Assembly (NCBI GenBank): GCA_947500445.1
Contig: CANMSB010000006.1
Location: 62,001 to 126,000, forward strand
Length of the DNA stretch: 64,000 nt
Direction of reading: 5' to 3'
Source: an uncultured Flavobacteriaceae bacterium
Lineage (GTDB): Bacteria; Bacteroidota; Bacteroidia; Flavobacteriales; Flavobacteriaceae
The position numbers were made by a program, and so were the translations under genes. Below, piece by piece: positions 53,610-63,190 of this stretch. A model generated the notes under the pieces. It ran no database searches and was not told the DNA's origin. It was given only the letters and a program-made list of their open reading frames with translations. How positions within the stretch are numbered: the first letter of the stretch is position 1; every line of letters begins with the position of its first letter.

Positions 53610-56036
53610 ATGATCAAAAACTATATAAAAATCGCATGGAGGAATCTCCTCAAAAATCCGCAGCAGACTACCATCAATTTGTTGGGGCTTACCATAGGTA
53701 CGGGAAGCTGTCTATTTATCCTTATCTACGTTTTTGCACAATTGGGCTACGATGCGCACCACGAACAAGCCGATAATATTTACAGGGTTGAAACCATTAT
53801 CGAAAGAGAGGGTGCAAATTTTGATACCGCTGCCGCCAGTCCCCCCATTGCTTTCGCCATAAAAGAAGACTTTCCCGAAGTAACGGAAGCAACGAGGGTA
53901 GTCTTGACCGATGTATTCTTTAGCACGTTGATCCGGGCCTCCAACAGTAATGACGGCTATTACGAACCTCGTGCCTATATTGCAGACTCGACATTTTTTA
54001 AGGTTTTTGATTATCGTTTCGTGGAAGGAAGCCCTACAGGTGCGTTGAACGAACCAAATACGGTAGTACTTTCTTCAAAATTGGCCCACAAACTGTTTGG
54101 AGAACAACAGGTGCTGGATAAAGAAGTTGTTTGGGGCAGTGGTGAAGACGAACTCGTTTTGACCATAAAAGGAGTGTTCGATGAAACCTACGGAAAATCA
54201 CATTTAAACCCCAATTACATTGTAAGTATGGGCACGGAGGGCATGGGTACCTTTGTACAGGGATTCGAAAGTTTTGCCACCAACAATTTTGTGTACTCCT
54301 ATATACAGCTTTCCCCAAATAGCAGTGCAATCGGGTTACAGCAAAAGTTGCCGGAGTTTATAGAAGTTCGGGGGGGGGAAGATCTTGCCGATGCCGGCAT
54401 GTTGTCCAAGACCCACTTGTTAAAAAATATTGCCGACATTCATTTGTATTCTGAAGGTCGTAAGAACCAACTCCACGAGGTATCGAGTATCAAATTTCTA
54501 TATTTTCTGTTAAGTCTTGCGTTTTTCATACAATTGGTTGCCTGCGTTAATTTTATTAACCTCAGTACCGCTAGAGCTAGCAAAAGGGCGAAGGAAATTG
54601 GCATCCGAAAAGTAGTGGGCGCTGGAAAACGAATGCTTCGTGGGCAATTTTTGGGAGAATCGATTCTCCTTTCCATGACAGCGGTGTTGATCAGTGTACC
54701 GTTGACACTTGTACTGTTGCCCTACTTGAACGAACTTACCAATGCCTCCTTAAATTATACCAATGTGCTGCAGTGGAAAATCACGTTATTGCTATTGATC
54801 ATCGGTTTGCTTACGGGTTTGATCGCAGGTATCTATCCCGCTATATTACTATCGGCGATACATCCTGTAAAAGCATTTAAAAGGACCAATATTCTAGGTT
54901 CCGGAAATGGTACCTTACGGAAAGCGCTGGTCGTTTTTCAATTTGTAGTTTCTATAAGCTTGGTCGTCGCCGTAATCATCATCACCCAACAGTTTCGGTT
55001 CTCCCAAAACAAAGACCTGGGATACGATAAAGAAAACATGTTGGCGTTGCGCATCGGTACCGATGAGGCATCCAGTAAATTCGATGCGATAAAAGAGTTG
55101 TTTTTAAAAATCCCAGGTGTAACCGCTGTATCCAGTGGAAACTATGCGCCATCGGAAAATGTACTGAGCGATAATGGTCTGTATCTCCCTGGCGGAAGTA
55201 GGGAACGTTCCACTATTGTAAAACGCAACGGTGTAAGTGAAGACTATTTTAAAACAATGCGTATCCCATTTCTTGCCGGAAGGGATTTTACCGCTAGGGA
55301 TACGGTAGACCAAATTATCGTGAACAGGGCAACTTTGGAAACCTTTGACATTCCACTGGAAAAAGCGTTGAGCGCACAACTGATACAGAGTTTTGGGGAA
55401 GAAACCTTCGAAATGCGAATTATCGGGGTGGTTGAAAATTACCACTACGCTTCTATAAAAGAGGCCATTTCCCCTTTGTTTTTATACAAGGAAAATTCAC
55501 CCAACTGGTTGTTCCTGAAAACCAAGACTAAAAATTACGGACAACTGTTGGCCGCTTTGGAAACCGAATGGAAAAAATCGGTACAGAACGTTCCCTTTGA
55601 TTACCGATTTGTAGACCGTGAGATAGCCCAACTCTATGCCGAAGAAAAACGATTGGGTAAAATATCCATCGTTTTTACCCTATTGGCCATTGTCATAAGT
55701 TGTTTGGGACTTTTTGGATTGGTATCCTACGTTGCCGAACAAAAGAAAAAAGAAATCGGGATCCGTAAGGTTTTAGGGGCAAGCGTTAATTCGGTAGTAC
55801 GGCTCCTTACCAAAGACTTTATAAAATTGGTGGTCATCGCACTTTTCATTGCGGTACCGATTGCCTATCTGCTTATGGACCGCTGGCTGCAGGATTATAC
55901 CTACCGCATCGATATCAAATGGTGGGTATTTGCGTTGGCAGGCGGTTGTGCAATGTTCATTACCCTTTTGACCGTCGGGTTTCAGTCCTTAAAATCAGCA
56001 GTCGCAAATCCTATCAAGAGTTTAAAAACCGAGTAA
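53610..56036 (+). CDS. MacB-like ABC permease 2 (808 residues)
   Basis: This permease has the same duplicated MacB-core and FtsX layout and the same K-I-A-W-R-N-L-L-K-N start as permease 1; it begins 27 bases after it. Its periplasmic domains have diverged strongly, while the membrane segments (for example F-I-N-L-S-T-A-R-A-S-K-R-A-K-E-I-G-I-R-K) remain similar, consistent with different substrates or heteromeric assembly. Confidence 0.9.
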   Translation: MIKNYIKIAWRNLLKNPQQTTINLLGLTIGTGSCLFILIYVFAQLGYDAHHEQADNIYRVETIIEREGANFDTAAASPPIAFAIKEDFPEVTEATRVVLTDVFFSTLIRASNSNDGYYEPRAYIADSTFFKVFDYRFVEGSPTGALNEPNTVVLSSKLAHKLFGEQQVLDKEVVWGSGEDELVLTIKGVFDETYGKSHLNPNYIVSMGTEGMGTFVQGFESFATNNFVYSYIQLSPNSSAIGLQQKLPEFIEVRGGEDLADAGMLSKTHLLKNIADIHLYSEGRKNQLHEVSSIKFLYFLLSLAFFIQLVACVNFINLSTARASKRAKEIGIRKVVGAGKRMLRGQFLGESILLSMTAVLISVPLTLVLLPYLNELTNASLNYTNVLQWKITLLLLIIGLLTGLIAGIYPAILLSAIHPVKAFKRTNILGSGNGTLRKALVVFQFVVSISLVVAVIIITQQFRFSQNKDLGYDKENMLALRIGTDEASSKFDAIKELFLKIPGVTAVSSGNYAPSENVLSDNGLYLPGGSRERSTIVKRNGVSEDYFKTMRIPFLAGRDFTARDTVDQIIVNRATLETFDIPLEKALSAQLIQSFGEETFEMRIIGVVENYHYASIKEAISPLFLYKENSPNWLFLKTKTKNYGQLLAALETEWKKSVQNVPFDYRFVDREIAQLYAEEKRLGKISIVFTLLAIVISCLGLFGLVSYVAEQKKKEIGIRKVLGASVNSVVRLLTKDFIKLVVIALFIAVPIAYLLMDRWLQDYTYRIDIKWWVFALAGGCAMFITLLTVGFQSLKSAVANPIKSLKTE

Positions 56037-56093
56037 GTACATCATCATCAAATCAATAGCGGAGCCGATGGGCAACGCACCAAAACGAGCATT

Positions 56094-58493
56094 ATGTTTA
56101 AAAACTATGTAAAAATCGCCTGGCGCAACCTTTTAAAGAACAAAGGGTATTCGCTGATCAACATTGGAGGGCTGGCCCTAGGAATGGCGGTTACCCTGAT
56201 CATTGCCCTTTGGGTGACCGAAGAACTGTCGTACAATCGCTATTTCACCAACAAGGACAGGGTGGCGCAAGTGTTCCAATCGCAAACCTTTAACAACCAA
56301 ACCGGGACCGGGCCATCCATACCGTTGCCTTTGGAACCGGCGCTTAAAGAAGCCTATGGGGATTATTTCAAACATATCGTATTGTCCTCCTGGAACAACC
56401 AACAGTATATAAAGTTTGGTGAAAAAAATCTGGCTAGGACCGGTAATTTTATGCAAGACGGTGCGCCGGACCTGTTGGATCTGAACATTTTAAAAGGAGT
56501 AAAGGCAGGTTTGGAGGATGTAAACTCCATCATGATCAATCAGTCCACGGCCGAGGCCTTTTTTGGAACAGAAGATCCTATCGGCAAAGTCGTAAAAATC
56601 GATAATCAGCATGATATGATGGTTACCGCCGTGTATGAGGATATTCCAGTGAACAATTCTTTTAACGATATGGAGTTTATCATGACCTGGCAACATTACC
56701 TGAACAGTAACGAGTGGCTCGAATCGGCACGGGAAAACTGGGGAAACAATTCCTTTCAACTTTTTGTACAGCTAAAGGCCAATACTGACATGGAAAGCCT
56801 ATCGGCACAGATACGTGATCTAAAAAAAGTGTCCAATGAGGATACCGCCGAATTTAACCCGCAGCTCTTCTTGCATCCCATGAAAGATTGGTATCTCAGG
56901 AGTAATTTTGAAAACGGTAAGCAGGTAGGCGGTCGTATCAAATATGTATGGCTATTTGGTATCATCGGTGTTTTTGTATTGCTCATTGCCTGTATCAATT
57001 TTATGAACCTCAGTACGGCCCGTTCCGAGAAAAGGGCCAAGGAAGTCGGTATTCGAAAATCCATCGGTTCACAAAAAGGGCAACTGATCTACCAGTTTTT
57101 GAGCGAGTCGTTTTTGGTCGTTCTCTTTGCGTTTTTGCTGGCCCTGTTTCTGGTACTGCTCTCGCTCAATGGATTTAATGATCTTTCCCGAAAGGAAATT
57201 GCCTTCCCTTGGCGGAGTATCTCGTTTTGGGGCGCCTCGTTATTCTTCATTGTGGTGACCGCTCTGGTCGCTGGTAGTTACCCGGCCTTGTATCTATCAT
57301 CTTTTCGTCCTGTAGATGTATTGAAAGGCACTTTTAAGGCAGGCAAATATGCCGGGCTGCCCAGAAAAATATTGGTGGTATTGCAGTTTACGGTTTCCGT
57401 GGCATTTATCATAGGCACCTTCATTGTCATGCAGCAAATCAATTACGCAAAAAATAGACCAGTGGGGTACGATAAGGAGGGGTTGTTACAAATACCCACT
57501 TTTAGCGAGGATTTTACGGGTAAATATGATCTGATGCGTAGCGAGTTCCTAAAATCCGGTGCGGCAATTGAAATGTCGTCTTCCAGTAGCCCTACCACAC
57601 AAATTTGGTCGAATCGGGGTGGATTTACCTGGGAAGGAAAACCGGATAATTTTCAGGAAGATCTGGCATGGACGGAAGTATCCTCGGAATATGCAAAATC
57701 GTTGAACCTTAAAATTGTAGAGGGTCGAGATCTTTCCCGAGAATTTGCGACCGACTCCAATGCGGTATTGATCAATGAAACCGCAAAAAAATATATGGGC
57801 CTCGATAATCCGATAGGGGTCTTGATCAAGGACAGCAATGAGGAAAACCCCGATCCTCCATTGAAAATTGTAGGTGTTGTACAGGACATGATTACGCAAT
57901 CGCCCTACGAACCCGTAAAACAGGGCATCTATGTTTTTGATAAGGAAGGAGAGTCCAGTTACTACAACCTAAGGTTGAACCCGAAAAATAGCGCTTCGGA
58001 AAATCTTGCCACCATAGAACGGGTATTCAAGGAACACTTTCCTAAAATCCCCTTTCAATATGACTTTGTTGATGATGAATACGGTGAAAAGTTTGCTTCG
58101 GAAGAACGCATCGGAAGCCTTGCGGCAATATTTACGGCATTGGCCATATTTATCAGTTGCTTGGGGCTTTTTGGACTGACCTCTTTCGTAGCTGAACAAC
58201 GTACTAAGGAAATTGGGGTGCGAAAAGTATTGGGCGCAACGGTTTTCAATGTTTGGAACATGCTTTCCAAAGATTTTTTGAAACTGGTAACCATTTCCTG
58301 TTTTATCGCCATTCCCATTTCCTATTACATCATGAACGGTTGGCTGCAGGAGTACCCCTATCGGGTAGTACTGCAATGGTGGATCTTTTTGTTGGCTATC
58401 ATCGGTGCCTTGGGCATTACCATGCTTACCGTAAGCTTTCAAGCAATTAAGGCCGCAAACGCAAATCCCGTAAAAAGTTTACGTACAGAATAG
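56094..58493 (+). CDS. MacB-like ABC permease 3 (799 residues)
   Basis: Duplicated MacB-core and FtsX permease, again with K-I-A-W-R-N-L-L-K-N-K-G-Y at the start and S-L-R-T-E at the end. The first FtsX region has N-F-M-N-L-S-T-A-R-S-E-K-R-A-K-E-V-G, also seen in permease 4, so 3 and 4 look like the closest pair in the set. Confidence 0.9.
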   Translation: MFKNYVKIAWRNLLKNKGYSLINIGGLALGMAVTLIIALWVTEELSYNRYFTNKDRVAQVFQSQTFNNQTGTGPSIPLPLEPALKEAYGDYFKHIVLSSWNNQQYIKFGEKNLARTGNFMQDGAPDLLDLNILKGVKAGLEDVNSIMINQSTAEAFFGTEDPIGKVVKIDNQHDMMVTAVYEDIPVNNSFNDMEFIMTWQHYLNSNEWLESARENWGNNSFQLFVQLKANTDMESLSAQIRDLKKVSNEDTAEFNPQLFLHPMKDWYLRSNFENGKQVGGRIKYVWLFGIIGVFVLLIACINFMNLSTARSEKRAKEVGIRKSIGSQKGQLIYQFLSESFLVVLFAFLLALFLVLLSLNGFNDLSRKEIAFPWRSISFWGASLFFIVVTALVAGSYPALYLSSFRPVDVLKGTFKAGKYAGLPRKILVVLQFTVSVAFIIGTFIVMQQINYAKNRPVGYDKEGLLQIPTFSEDFTGKYDLMRSEFLKSGAAIEMSSSSSPTTQIWSNRGGFTWEGKPDNFQEDLAWTEVSSEYAKSLNLKIVEGRDLSREFATDSNAVLINETAKKYMGLDNPIGVLIKDSNEENPDPPLKIVGVVQDMITQSPYEPVKQGIYVFDKEGESSYYNLRLNPKNSASENLATIERVFKEHFPKIPFQYDFVDDEYGEKFASEERIGSLAAIFTALAIFISCLGLFGLTSFVAEQRTKEIGVRKVLGATVFNVWNMLSKDFLKLVTISCFIAIPISYYIMNGWLQEYPYRVVLQWWIFLLAIIGALGITMLTVSFQAIKAANANPVKSLRTE

Positions 58494-58547
58494 GCAAATG
58501 CAATGGCAACAAAAAACGTTCAAGAATAAGTAATACCGCTTTCGACC

Positions 58548-60911
58548 ATGTTCAGGAACCATATAAAAATCGCCTATAGAAATTTATTGAAAAACAAAAG
58601 TTTTTCAATTCTCAATATCACTGGGCTCTCGGTAGGTTTGTGCGTGACGACGCTAATAGCGCTATGGATCAATTTTGAACTCGGTTTCGACGGTTTTCAT
58701 GAGAATGAAAAAAACCTCTACCAAGTCAACAACCAATATGAAGTGGAGGGGGAAATCGATACCTGGAACAGTACCCCAAAAGTAATGGCAACGGTATTAA
58801 AAGCGGATTATCCCGAGATTTCAAGGGTGTCGCGCTACTTTTTTGAAACCCCTTTTCTATTCACCAAAAACGAAAAACGCATCAAGGCTACGGGAACCGC
58901 AGTAGATGCCGATTTTTTGAGCATGTTCCGTTTTCCATTGATCGAGGGAAATGTGAAAACCGCCCTATCGGAGGTTAACACGGTGGTATTGACCGAAAAG
59001 TTGGCCAAAACCCTTTTTGGGGAAAAAGACGCAATAGGGCAGACCTTGACCATCGATAATTCGGAACTGTTGACCGTAAGCGGTGTTCTGAAGAACTTAC
59101 CGGACAACACCATGTTCAATTTTGAGTATTTATTGCCATGGTCCTATCTTGAACAAAAAGGTTGGAATGACGATAATTGGAGCAACAACAGTATCGTTAC
59201 CTATGTACAATTGAAGGATGGGACGAATTTTGGGGCATTCTCCGAAAAGCTGGCATCCCTTAGGGAACGTTATGACCGTTCCTCGCCCGACATCCATACC
59301 TTTTTGTATCCGTTTGGCCGCATTCACCTCCACGGTAAGTTTGAAAATGGAAGGGAGGCGGGAGGTCGTATCGATACCATTCGCCTTTTCGGGATCATCG
59401 CCGGTATCCTTTTGCTCATTGCCTGTATCAATTTTATGAACCTCAGTACGGCCCAAAGCGAAAAACGGGCAAGGGAAGTCGGGGTACGCAAGGTGGTTGG
59501 CGCAAAAAAAGGTACGCTGATAGCCCAGTTTATGGGAGAGTCTATTTTTATTGCGACAATCTCGGCAGTTATTGCCTCCGGTCTGGTCTGGGCCGGTCTG
59601 CCTTATTTTAACGAGTTGGTCGGAAGGCCCCTGTCCCTATTGACATTACCCCCTGCCTTCTGGTGGGGAGCGGCAGGTACGGTAGTGCTGACCGGAATCT
59701 TGGCTGGTAGCTATCCCGCTATGTATTTGTCAGCGTTTCGACCTTCTGCAGTACTCAAGGGCCATTTCAAAAAAAAATCTAAAAACGACGTATCGCCACG
59801 TAGCGTTTTGGTCATTTTTCAATTTGGTATGGCCATTATACTGATCACCGCAACGGTTATCGTACAACAACAAATTAAAAAAGCCCAGACTCGGAATAGC
59901 GGATATTCGAAAAACAACTTGTTGTACACCCATATGGAGGGTGATATGGAACAGCATTACACTTTGATCAAGGACGAACTGCTGCGATCCGGGGCGGCGA
60001 TTTCGGTGACCAAGACCAATGCACCTATAATCGAAAGTCAAAGCAACACTTGGGGAATGTTATGGGACGGAAAAGCGCAGGATGACCACACCATCGTTCA
60101 TAGGATGATGGCCGACGAAGCGATTATAAGAACAATGGGGTTGGAATTGATGGAAGGTAGGGATTTTGACTTAAGGGAGTACCCTAGTGATTCTTCGGCA
60201 GCGATCATTAACCAAAGTGCCGCACGGCTCATGGGGTTCGAAGATCCGATAGGCAAAACGATCAACGATCGGAATCGCGACTGGCACGTCATAGGGCTTG
60301 TCAAGGATTTTGTTTTGGACTCGCCCTATCAAAAAATAGAACCTTTGGTCATCCAAGGCGCCGACGGTTGGTTCGATGTTATCAACATGAAACTGAACAC
60401 CGATCGAAGTACTCGTGAAAATTTGACCATGATCGAAGTGATCCTTAAAAAGTACAACCCGGAATATCCCTTTCAGTACCAATTTGTTGATCGTGCCTAT
60501 GCGCAAAAATTTGAAGATCAGCAACGAATCGGAAAAATAGCCAGCGCATTTACCCTGTTAACGGTGTTGATCTCTTGTTTGGGGCTTTTCGGACTTGCCA
60601 GTTATATGGCCGAAAACAGGACCAAAGAAATCGGGATTCGAAAGGTACTGGGTGCCACGGTAGGGAATATCACTACATTGTTGACCACACAGTTTATGAA
60701 ATTGGTCGCCATATCTTTTGTCATCGGAGCTCCGATCTCGTGGTACTTTATGTCGAATTGGCTCGAAGGCTTTGCTTACAGGGTTACCATTGCGTGGTGG
60801 GTATTTCCATTATCGGGTATCCTAGCGATGGGAATAGCAATGGTTACCATCAGCTTTCAGGCCATAAAAGCGGCGGTTGCCGACCCAACGAACAGTTTAA
60901 AAACGGAATAA
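58548..60911 (+). CDS. MacB-like ABC permease 4 (787 residues)
   Basis: The shortest of the four. It starts R-N-H-I-K-I-A-Y-R-N-L-L-K-N-K and ends S-L-K-T-E. Its first FtsX segment (F-M-N-L-S-T-A-Q-S-E-K-R-A-R-E-V-G) is closest to that of permease 3. It lies directly before the second ATPase, with which it may form a separate sub-complex. Confidence 0.9.
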   Translation: MFRNHIKIAYRNLLKNKSFSILNITGLSVGLCVTTLIALWINFELGFDGFHENEKNLYQVNNQYEVEGEIDTWNSTPKVMATVLKADYPEISRVSRYFFETPFLFTKNEKRIKATGTAVDADFLSMFRFPLIEGNVKTALSEVNTVVLTEKLAKTLFGEKDAIGQTLTIDNSELLTVSGVLKNLPDNTMFNFEYLLPWSYLEQKGWNDDNWSNNSIVTYVQLKDGTNFGAFSEKLASLRERYDRSSPDIHTFLYPFGRIHLHGKFENGREAGGRIDTIRLFGIIAGILLLIACINFMNLSTAQSEKRAREVGVRKVVGAKKGTLIAQFMGESIFIATISAVIASGLVWAGLPYFNELVGRPLSLLTLPPAFWWGAAGTVVLTGILAGSYPAMYLSAFRPSAVLKGHFKKKSKNDVSPRSVLVIFQFGMAIILITATVIVQQQIKKAQTRNSGYSKNNLLYTHMEGDMEQHYTLIKDELLRSGAAISVTKTNAPIIESQSNTWGMLWDGKAQDDHTIVHRMMADEAIIRTMGLELMEGRDFDLREYPSDSSAAIINQSAARLMGFEDPIGKTINDRNRDWHVIGLVKDFVLDSPYQKIEPLVIQGADGWFDVINMKLNTDRSTRENLTMIEVILKKYNPEYPFQYQFVDRAYAQKFEDQQRIGKIASAFTLLTVLISCLGLFGLASYMAENRTKEIGIRKVLGATVGNITTLLTTQFMKLVAISFVIGAPISWYFMSNWLEGFAYRVTIAWWVFPLSGILAMGIAMVTISFQAIKAAVADPTNSLKTE

Positions 60912-60984
60912 GCGCAAACAGGTCATCCAATAAGTCCATACTGATCTTGAGAGAGTATTTTACAAAAAAAATAAAACGAAAAAT

Positions 60985-61653
60985 ATGCTACTACAATTAA
61001 ACAATATATTTAAATGGGTCCAACAAGGAGGGGAGCGTGTTTTTCTGTTGAAAGACATTAATTTGGACGTTTCGGAAGGCGAATTTATTTCCATTATGGG
61101 ACCGTCGGGATCTGGAAAGTCCACTTTACTCAACGTTTTGGGAATGCTCGACGGATTTAATGAGGGCTCGTACACCTTTATGCAAGAACCGGTGCATTCC
61201 CTAAAGGAAAAGCACCGTTCCGAATTGTACAAACGCTACATCGGCTTTGTTTTTCAGGCCTATCATCTAATCGATGAACTTACGGTATATGAAAATTTGG
61301 AAATGCCACTTTTATATAAGAAAGTGAAGAGCGGGGAACGGAAGGCCTTAGTCGCCGATATGTTGGACCGTTTTCATATCGTTGGTAAAAAAGATCTTTT
61401 TCCCAGTCAACTGAGTGGGGGGCAACAGCAATTGGTGGGTGTGGCCCGCGCATTGATCGGAAACCCGAAACTACTTTTGGCGGATGAGCCTACCGGAAAT
61501 CTGAATTCCCAACAAGGCGAAGAAATCATGGAATTGTTTCAACAATTGAACAACGAGGGCGTAACGATTATACAAGTAACCCATTCCGAGAAAAATGCCG
61601 CTTACGGCTCAAGAACTATACACCTTTTAGACGGCAGAAAAATATCCGGATAA
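60985..61653 (+). CDS. Second MacB/LolD-type ATPase, divergent motifs
   Basis: This 222-residue ATPase has a normal Walker A (G-P-S-G-S-G-K-S-T, about 39-47) and Walker B (L-L-L-A-D-E-P-T). However, its signature reads L-S-G-G-Q-Q-Q-L rather than -R, and the D-loop reads G-N-L-N-S rather than G-N-L-D-S. The last gene of the operon, it may pair with one or more permeases asymmetrically. It is probably still ATP-binding; hydrolysis may be reduced. Confidence 0.9.
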   Translation: MLLQLNNIFKWVQQGGERVFLLKDINLDVSEGEFISIMGPSGSGKSTLLNVLGMLDGFNEGSYTFMQEPVHSLKEKHRSELYKRYIGFVFQAYHLIDELTVYENLEMPLLYKKVKSGERKALVADMLDRFHIVGKKDLFPSQLSGGQQQLVGVARALIGNPKLLLADEPTGNLNSQQGEEIMELFQQLNNEGVTIIQVTHSEKNAAYGSRTIHLLDGRKISG

Positions 61654-61670
61654 CACCCCTCACGTAAAAA

Positions 61671-62252
61671 TCACTCGGAACGTATCGGCAAAACCATGCC
61701 CGGCCGCATTCCCGTCAGATATTCGTCCCCGATGCGTACACGAACAAGACGCAAAGTGGGGTAGCCCACGGCCGCCGTCATTTTTCGTACCTGTTTGAAC
61801 TTGCCCTCTTTTAAAACGATCCTTACCCAAGAACTGGGTCGATGTCTACCGATACGCAATGAGGCATCGGCTTCCACAAAACCCAAAGGAGGCTCCAATA
61901 CACTCGCGTGGCAGGGTTTCGTAAGGTATTTTTTGCCATTGACCCCGATCGTTACGCCCGTCACCAATTGCGCCACCGCGGCACTGGTAATGCTTCCATC
62001 CACTTGGGCATAATACTCTTTTTCGATACCGGAACGGTTAACGGTATCGCTCCATTTACCATCGGTGGTCATGAACAACAGCCCTTCCGACTTAGCGTCC
62101 AAACGTCCTACCGGCATAATACCTTTCGGAAATGCATGCAGTACGCCAAGAAAGGTTTTGGTACGTTGTTCTTTTGCGTTGTTCGAATGCAATTGGCTCA
62201 ACATCCCAAAAGGTTTATAAACCTTGTAATAATACTGTTTTGAACCGTTCAT
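61671..62252 (-). CDS. RluE-like 23S rRNA pseudouridine synthase
   Basis: This 193-residue protein of the RsuA/RluE family has the catalytic motif G-R-L-D-A-K-S-E-G-L-L (Asp as nucleophile), and later R-K-M-T-A-A-V-G-Y-P-T-L-R-L. There is no S4 domain, as in RluE. It modifies a single uridine in 23S rRNA. The ATG at 62252 was chosen to start at M-N-G-S-K. It is convergent with the ATPase gene. Confidence 0.88.
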   Translation of the reverse strand: MNGSKQYYYKVYKPFGMLSQLHSNNAKEQRTKTFLGVLHAFPKGIMPVGRLDAKSEGLLFMTTDGKWSDTVNRSGIEKEYYAQVDGSITSAAVAQLVTGVTIGVNGKKYLTKPCHASVLEPPLGFVEADASLRIGRHRPSSWVRIVLKEGKFKQVRKMTAAVGYPTLRLVRVRIGDEYLTGMRPGMVLPIRSE

Positions 62253-62356
62253 GCGGACAAAAATATAAATTTTGGACCGTATCATTGGCTAAACCGCTTC
62301 AATCACGTAAAACCGCAAACAAAGATGGATATATTTGTACCCATACCAGTTGCGCC

Positions 62357-63115
62357 ATGAAATTCGATGTACAAGGAAAAACAATATTGCTTACCGGGGC
62401 TTCCGATGGTATCGGAAAAGCGTTGGCAATCTTTTTGATCGGGCAAGGTGCCCGGTTGGCCGTCCATTACCACACCAACGGTGCATCGGCCGAATCGATT
62501 GTTGCACGCTGCAGCAATGGTTCCGAAACCTTCCGGGCCGACCTTTCCGACGAAAAAGAAGTATCCGATCTTTTCACGAACGTTGTGGCGCGGTTTAAAC
62601 GGATCGACACCATGGTATTGAATGCCGGGGTATTTCTACCGCATAGCGTGAACGGCGGCACGGTGGAATGGTTTCAAACATGGAAACGCACGATGGCCGT
62701 CAACCTGAATGCGGTGGGATTGCTGACCAAACTGGGTATCGATCATTTTAAAACGCTCGGGAGAGGGCGATTGATATACCTGGGCAGCCGCGCGGTGTTT
62801 CGGGGAGAGACCGAAGCGTATTTGGCCTACGCAGCCTCAAAAGGCGGAATAACCGCTTTGGCGCGAAGTGTCGCCAGATCTTTCGGAAAAGACGGAATCG
62901 TTGCCATGGTATTGGCTCCCGGCTTTACCCGGACGGCAATGGCGGAAGCTTTCATCGCCGATCATGGAGAAGAAACGCTGCTGAACGAAATCGCTTTGAA
63001 AGAGTTGACCGAACCGGAAGATCTGGCCCCCTTATTGTGCCTGATGTGCAGTGGTGCCATGGACCATGCCACAGGGGCCACCATAGATATGAATGCCGGA
63101 AGTCATATCCGATGA
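62357..63115 (+). CDS. Short-chain dehydrogenase/reductase
   Basis: This 252-residue SDR shows the cofactor motif G-A-S-D-G-I-G-K near the N-terminus, N-A-G-V, the catalytic Ser (L-G-S-R-A), Y-A-A-S-K (Tyr and Lys), and P-G-F-T-R-T. The substrate is unknown. The ATG at 62357 is preferred to an upstream reading that overlaps the divergent pseudouridine synthase start region. Confidence 0.92.
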   Translation: MKFDVQGKTILLTGASDGIGKALAIFLIGQGARLAVHYHTNGASAESIVARCSNGSETFRADLSDEKEVSDLFTNVVARFKRIDTMVLNAGVFLPHSVNGGTVEWFQTWKRTMAVNLNAVGLLTKLGIDHFKTLGRGRLIYLGSRAVFRGETEAYLAYAASKGGITALARSVARSFGKDGIVAMVLAPGFTRTAMAEAFIADHGEETLLNEIALKELTEPEDLAPLLCLMCSGAMDHATGATIDMNAGSHIR

Positions 63116-63164
63116 CCGAAAAGGGAGAACGATCTCAACTTCGGACCCGTTTTTGCCATTTAGC

Positions 63165-63190
63165 ATACCATTTCAAAGTTAAAATGGTAT
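63165..63190. repeat. Short palindromic element, copy 6
   Basis: Identical to copy 1 (17872-17897) across the 26-base palindrome. Its last base is the first (plus-strand) base of the DeoR stop codon (TAA on the minus strand). Confidence 0.88.
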
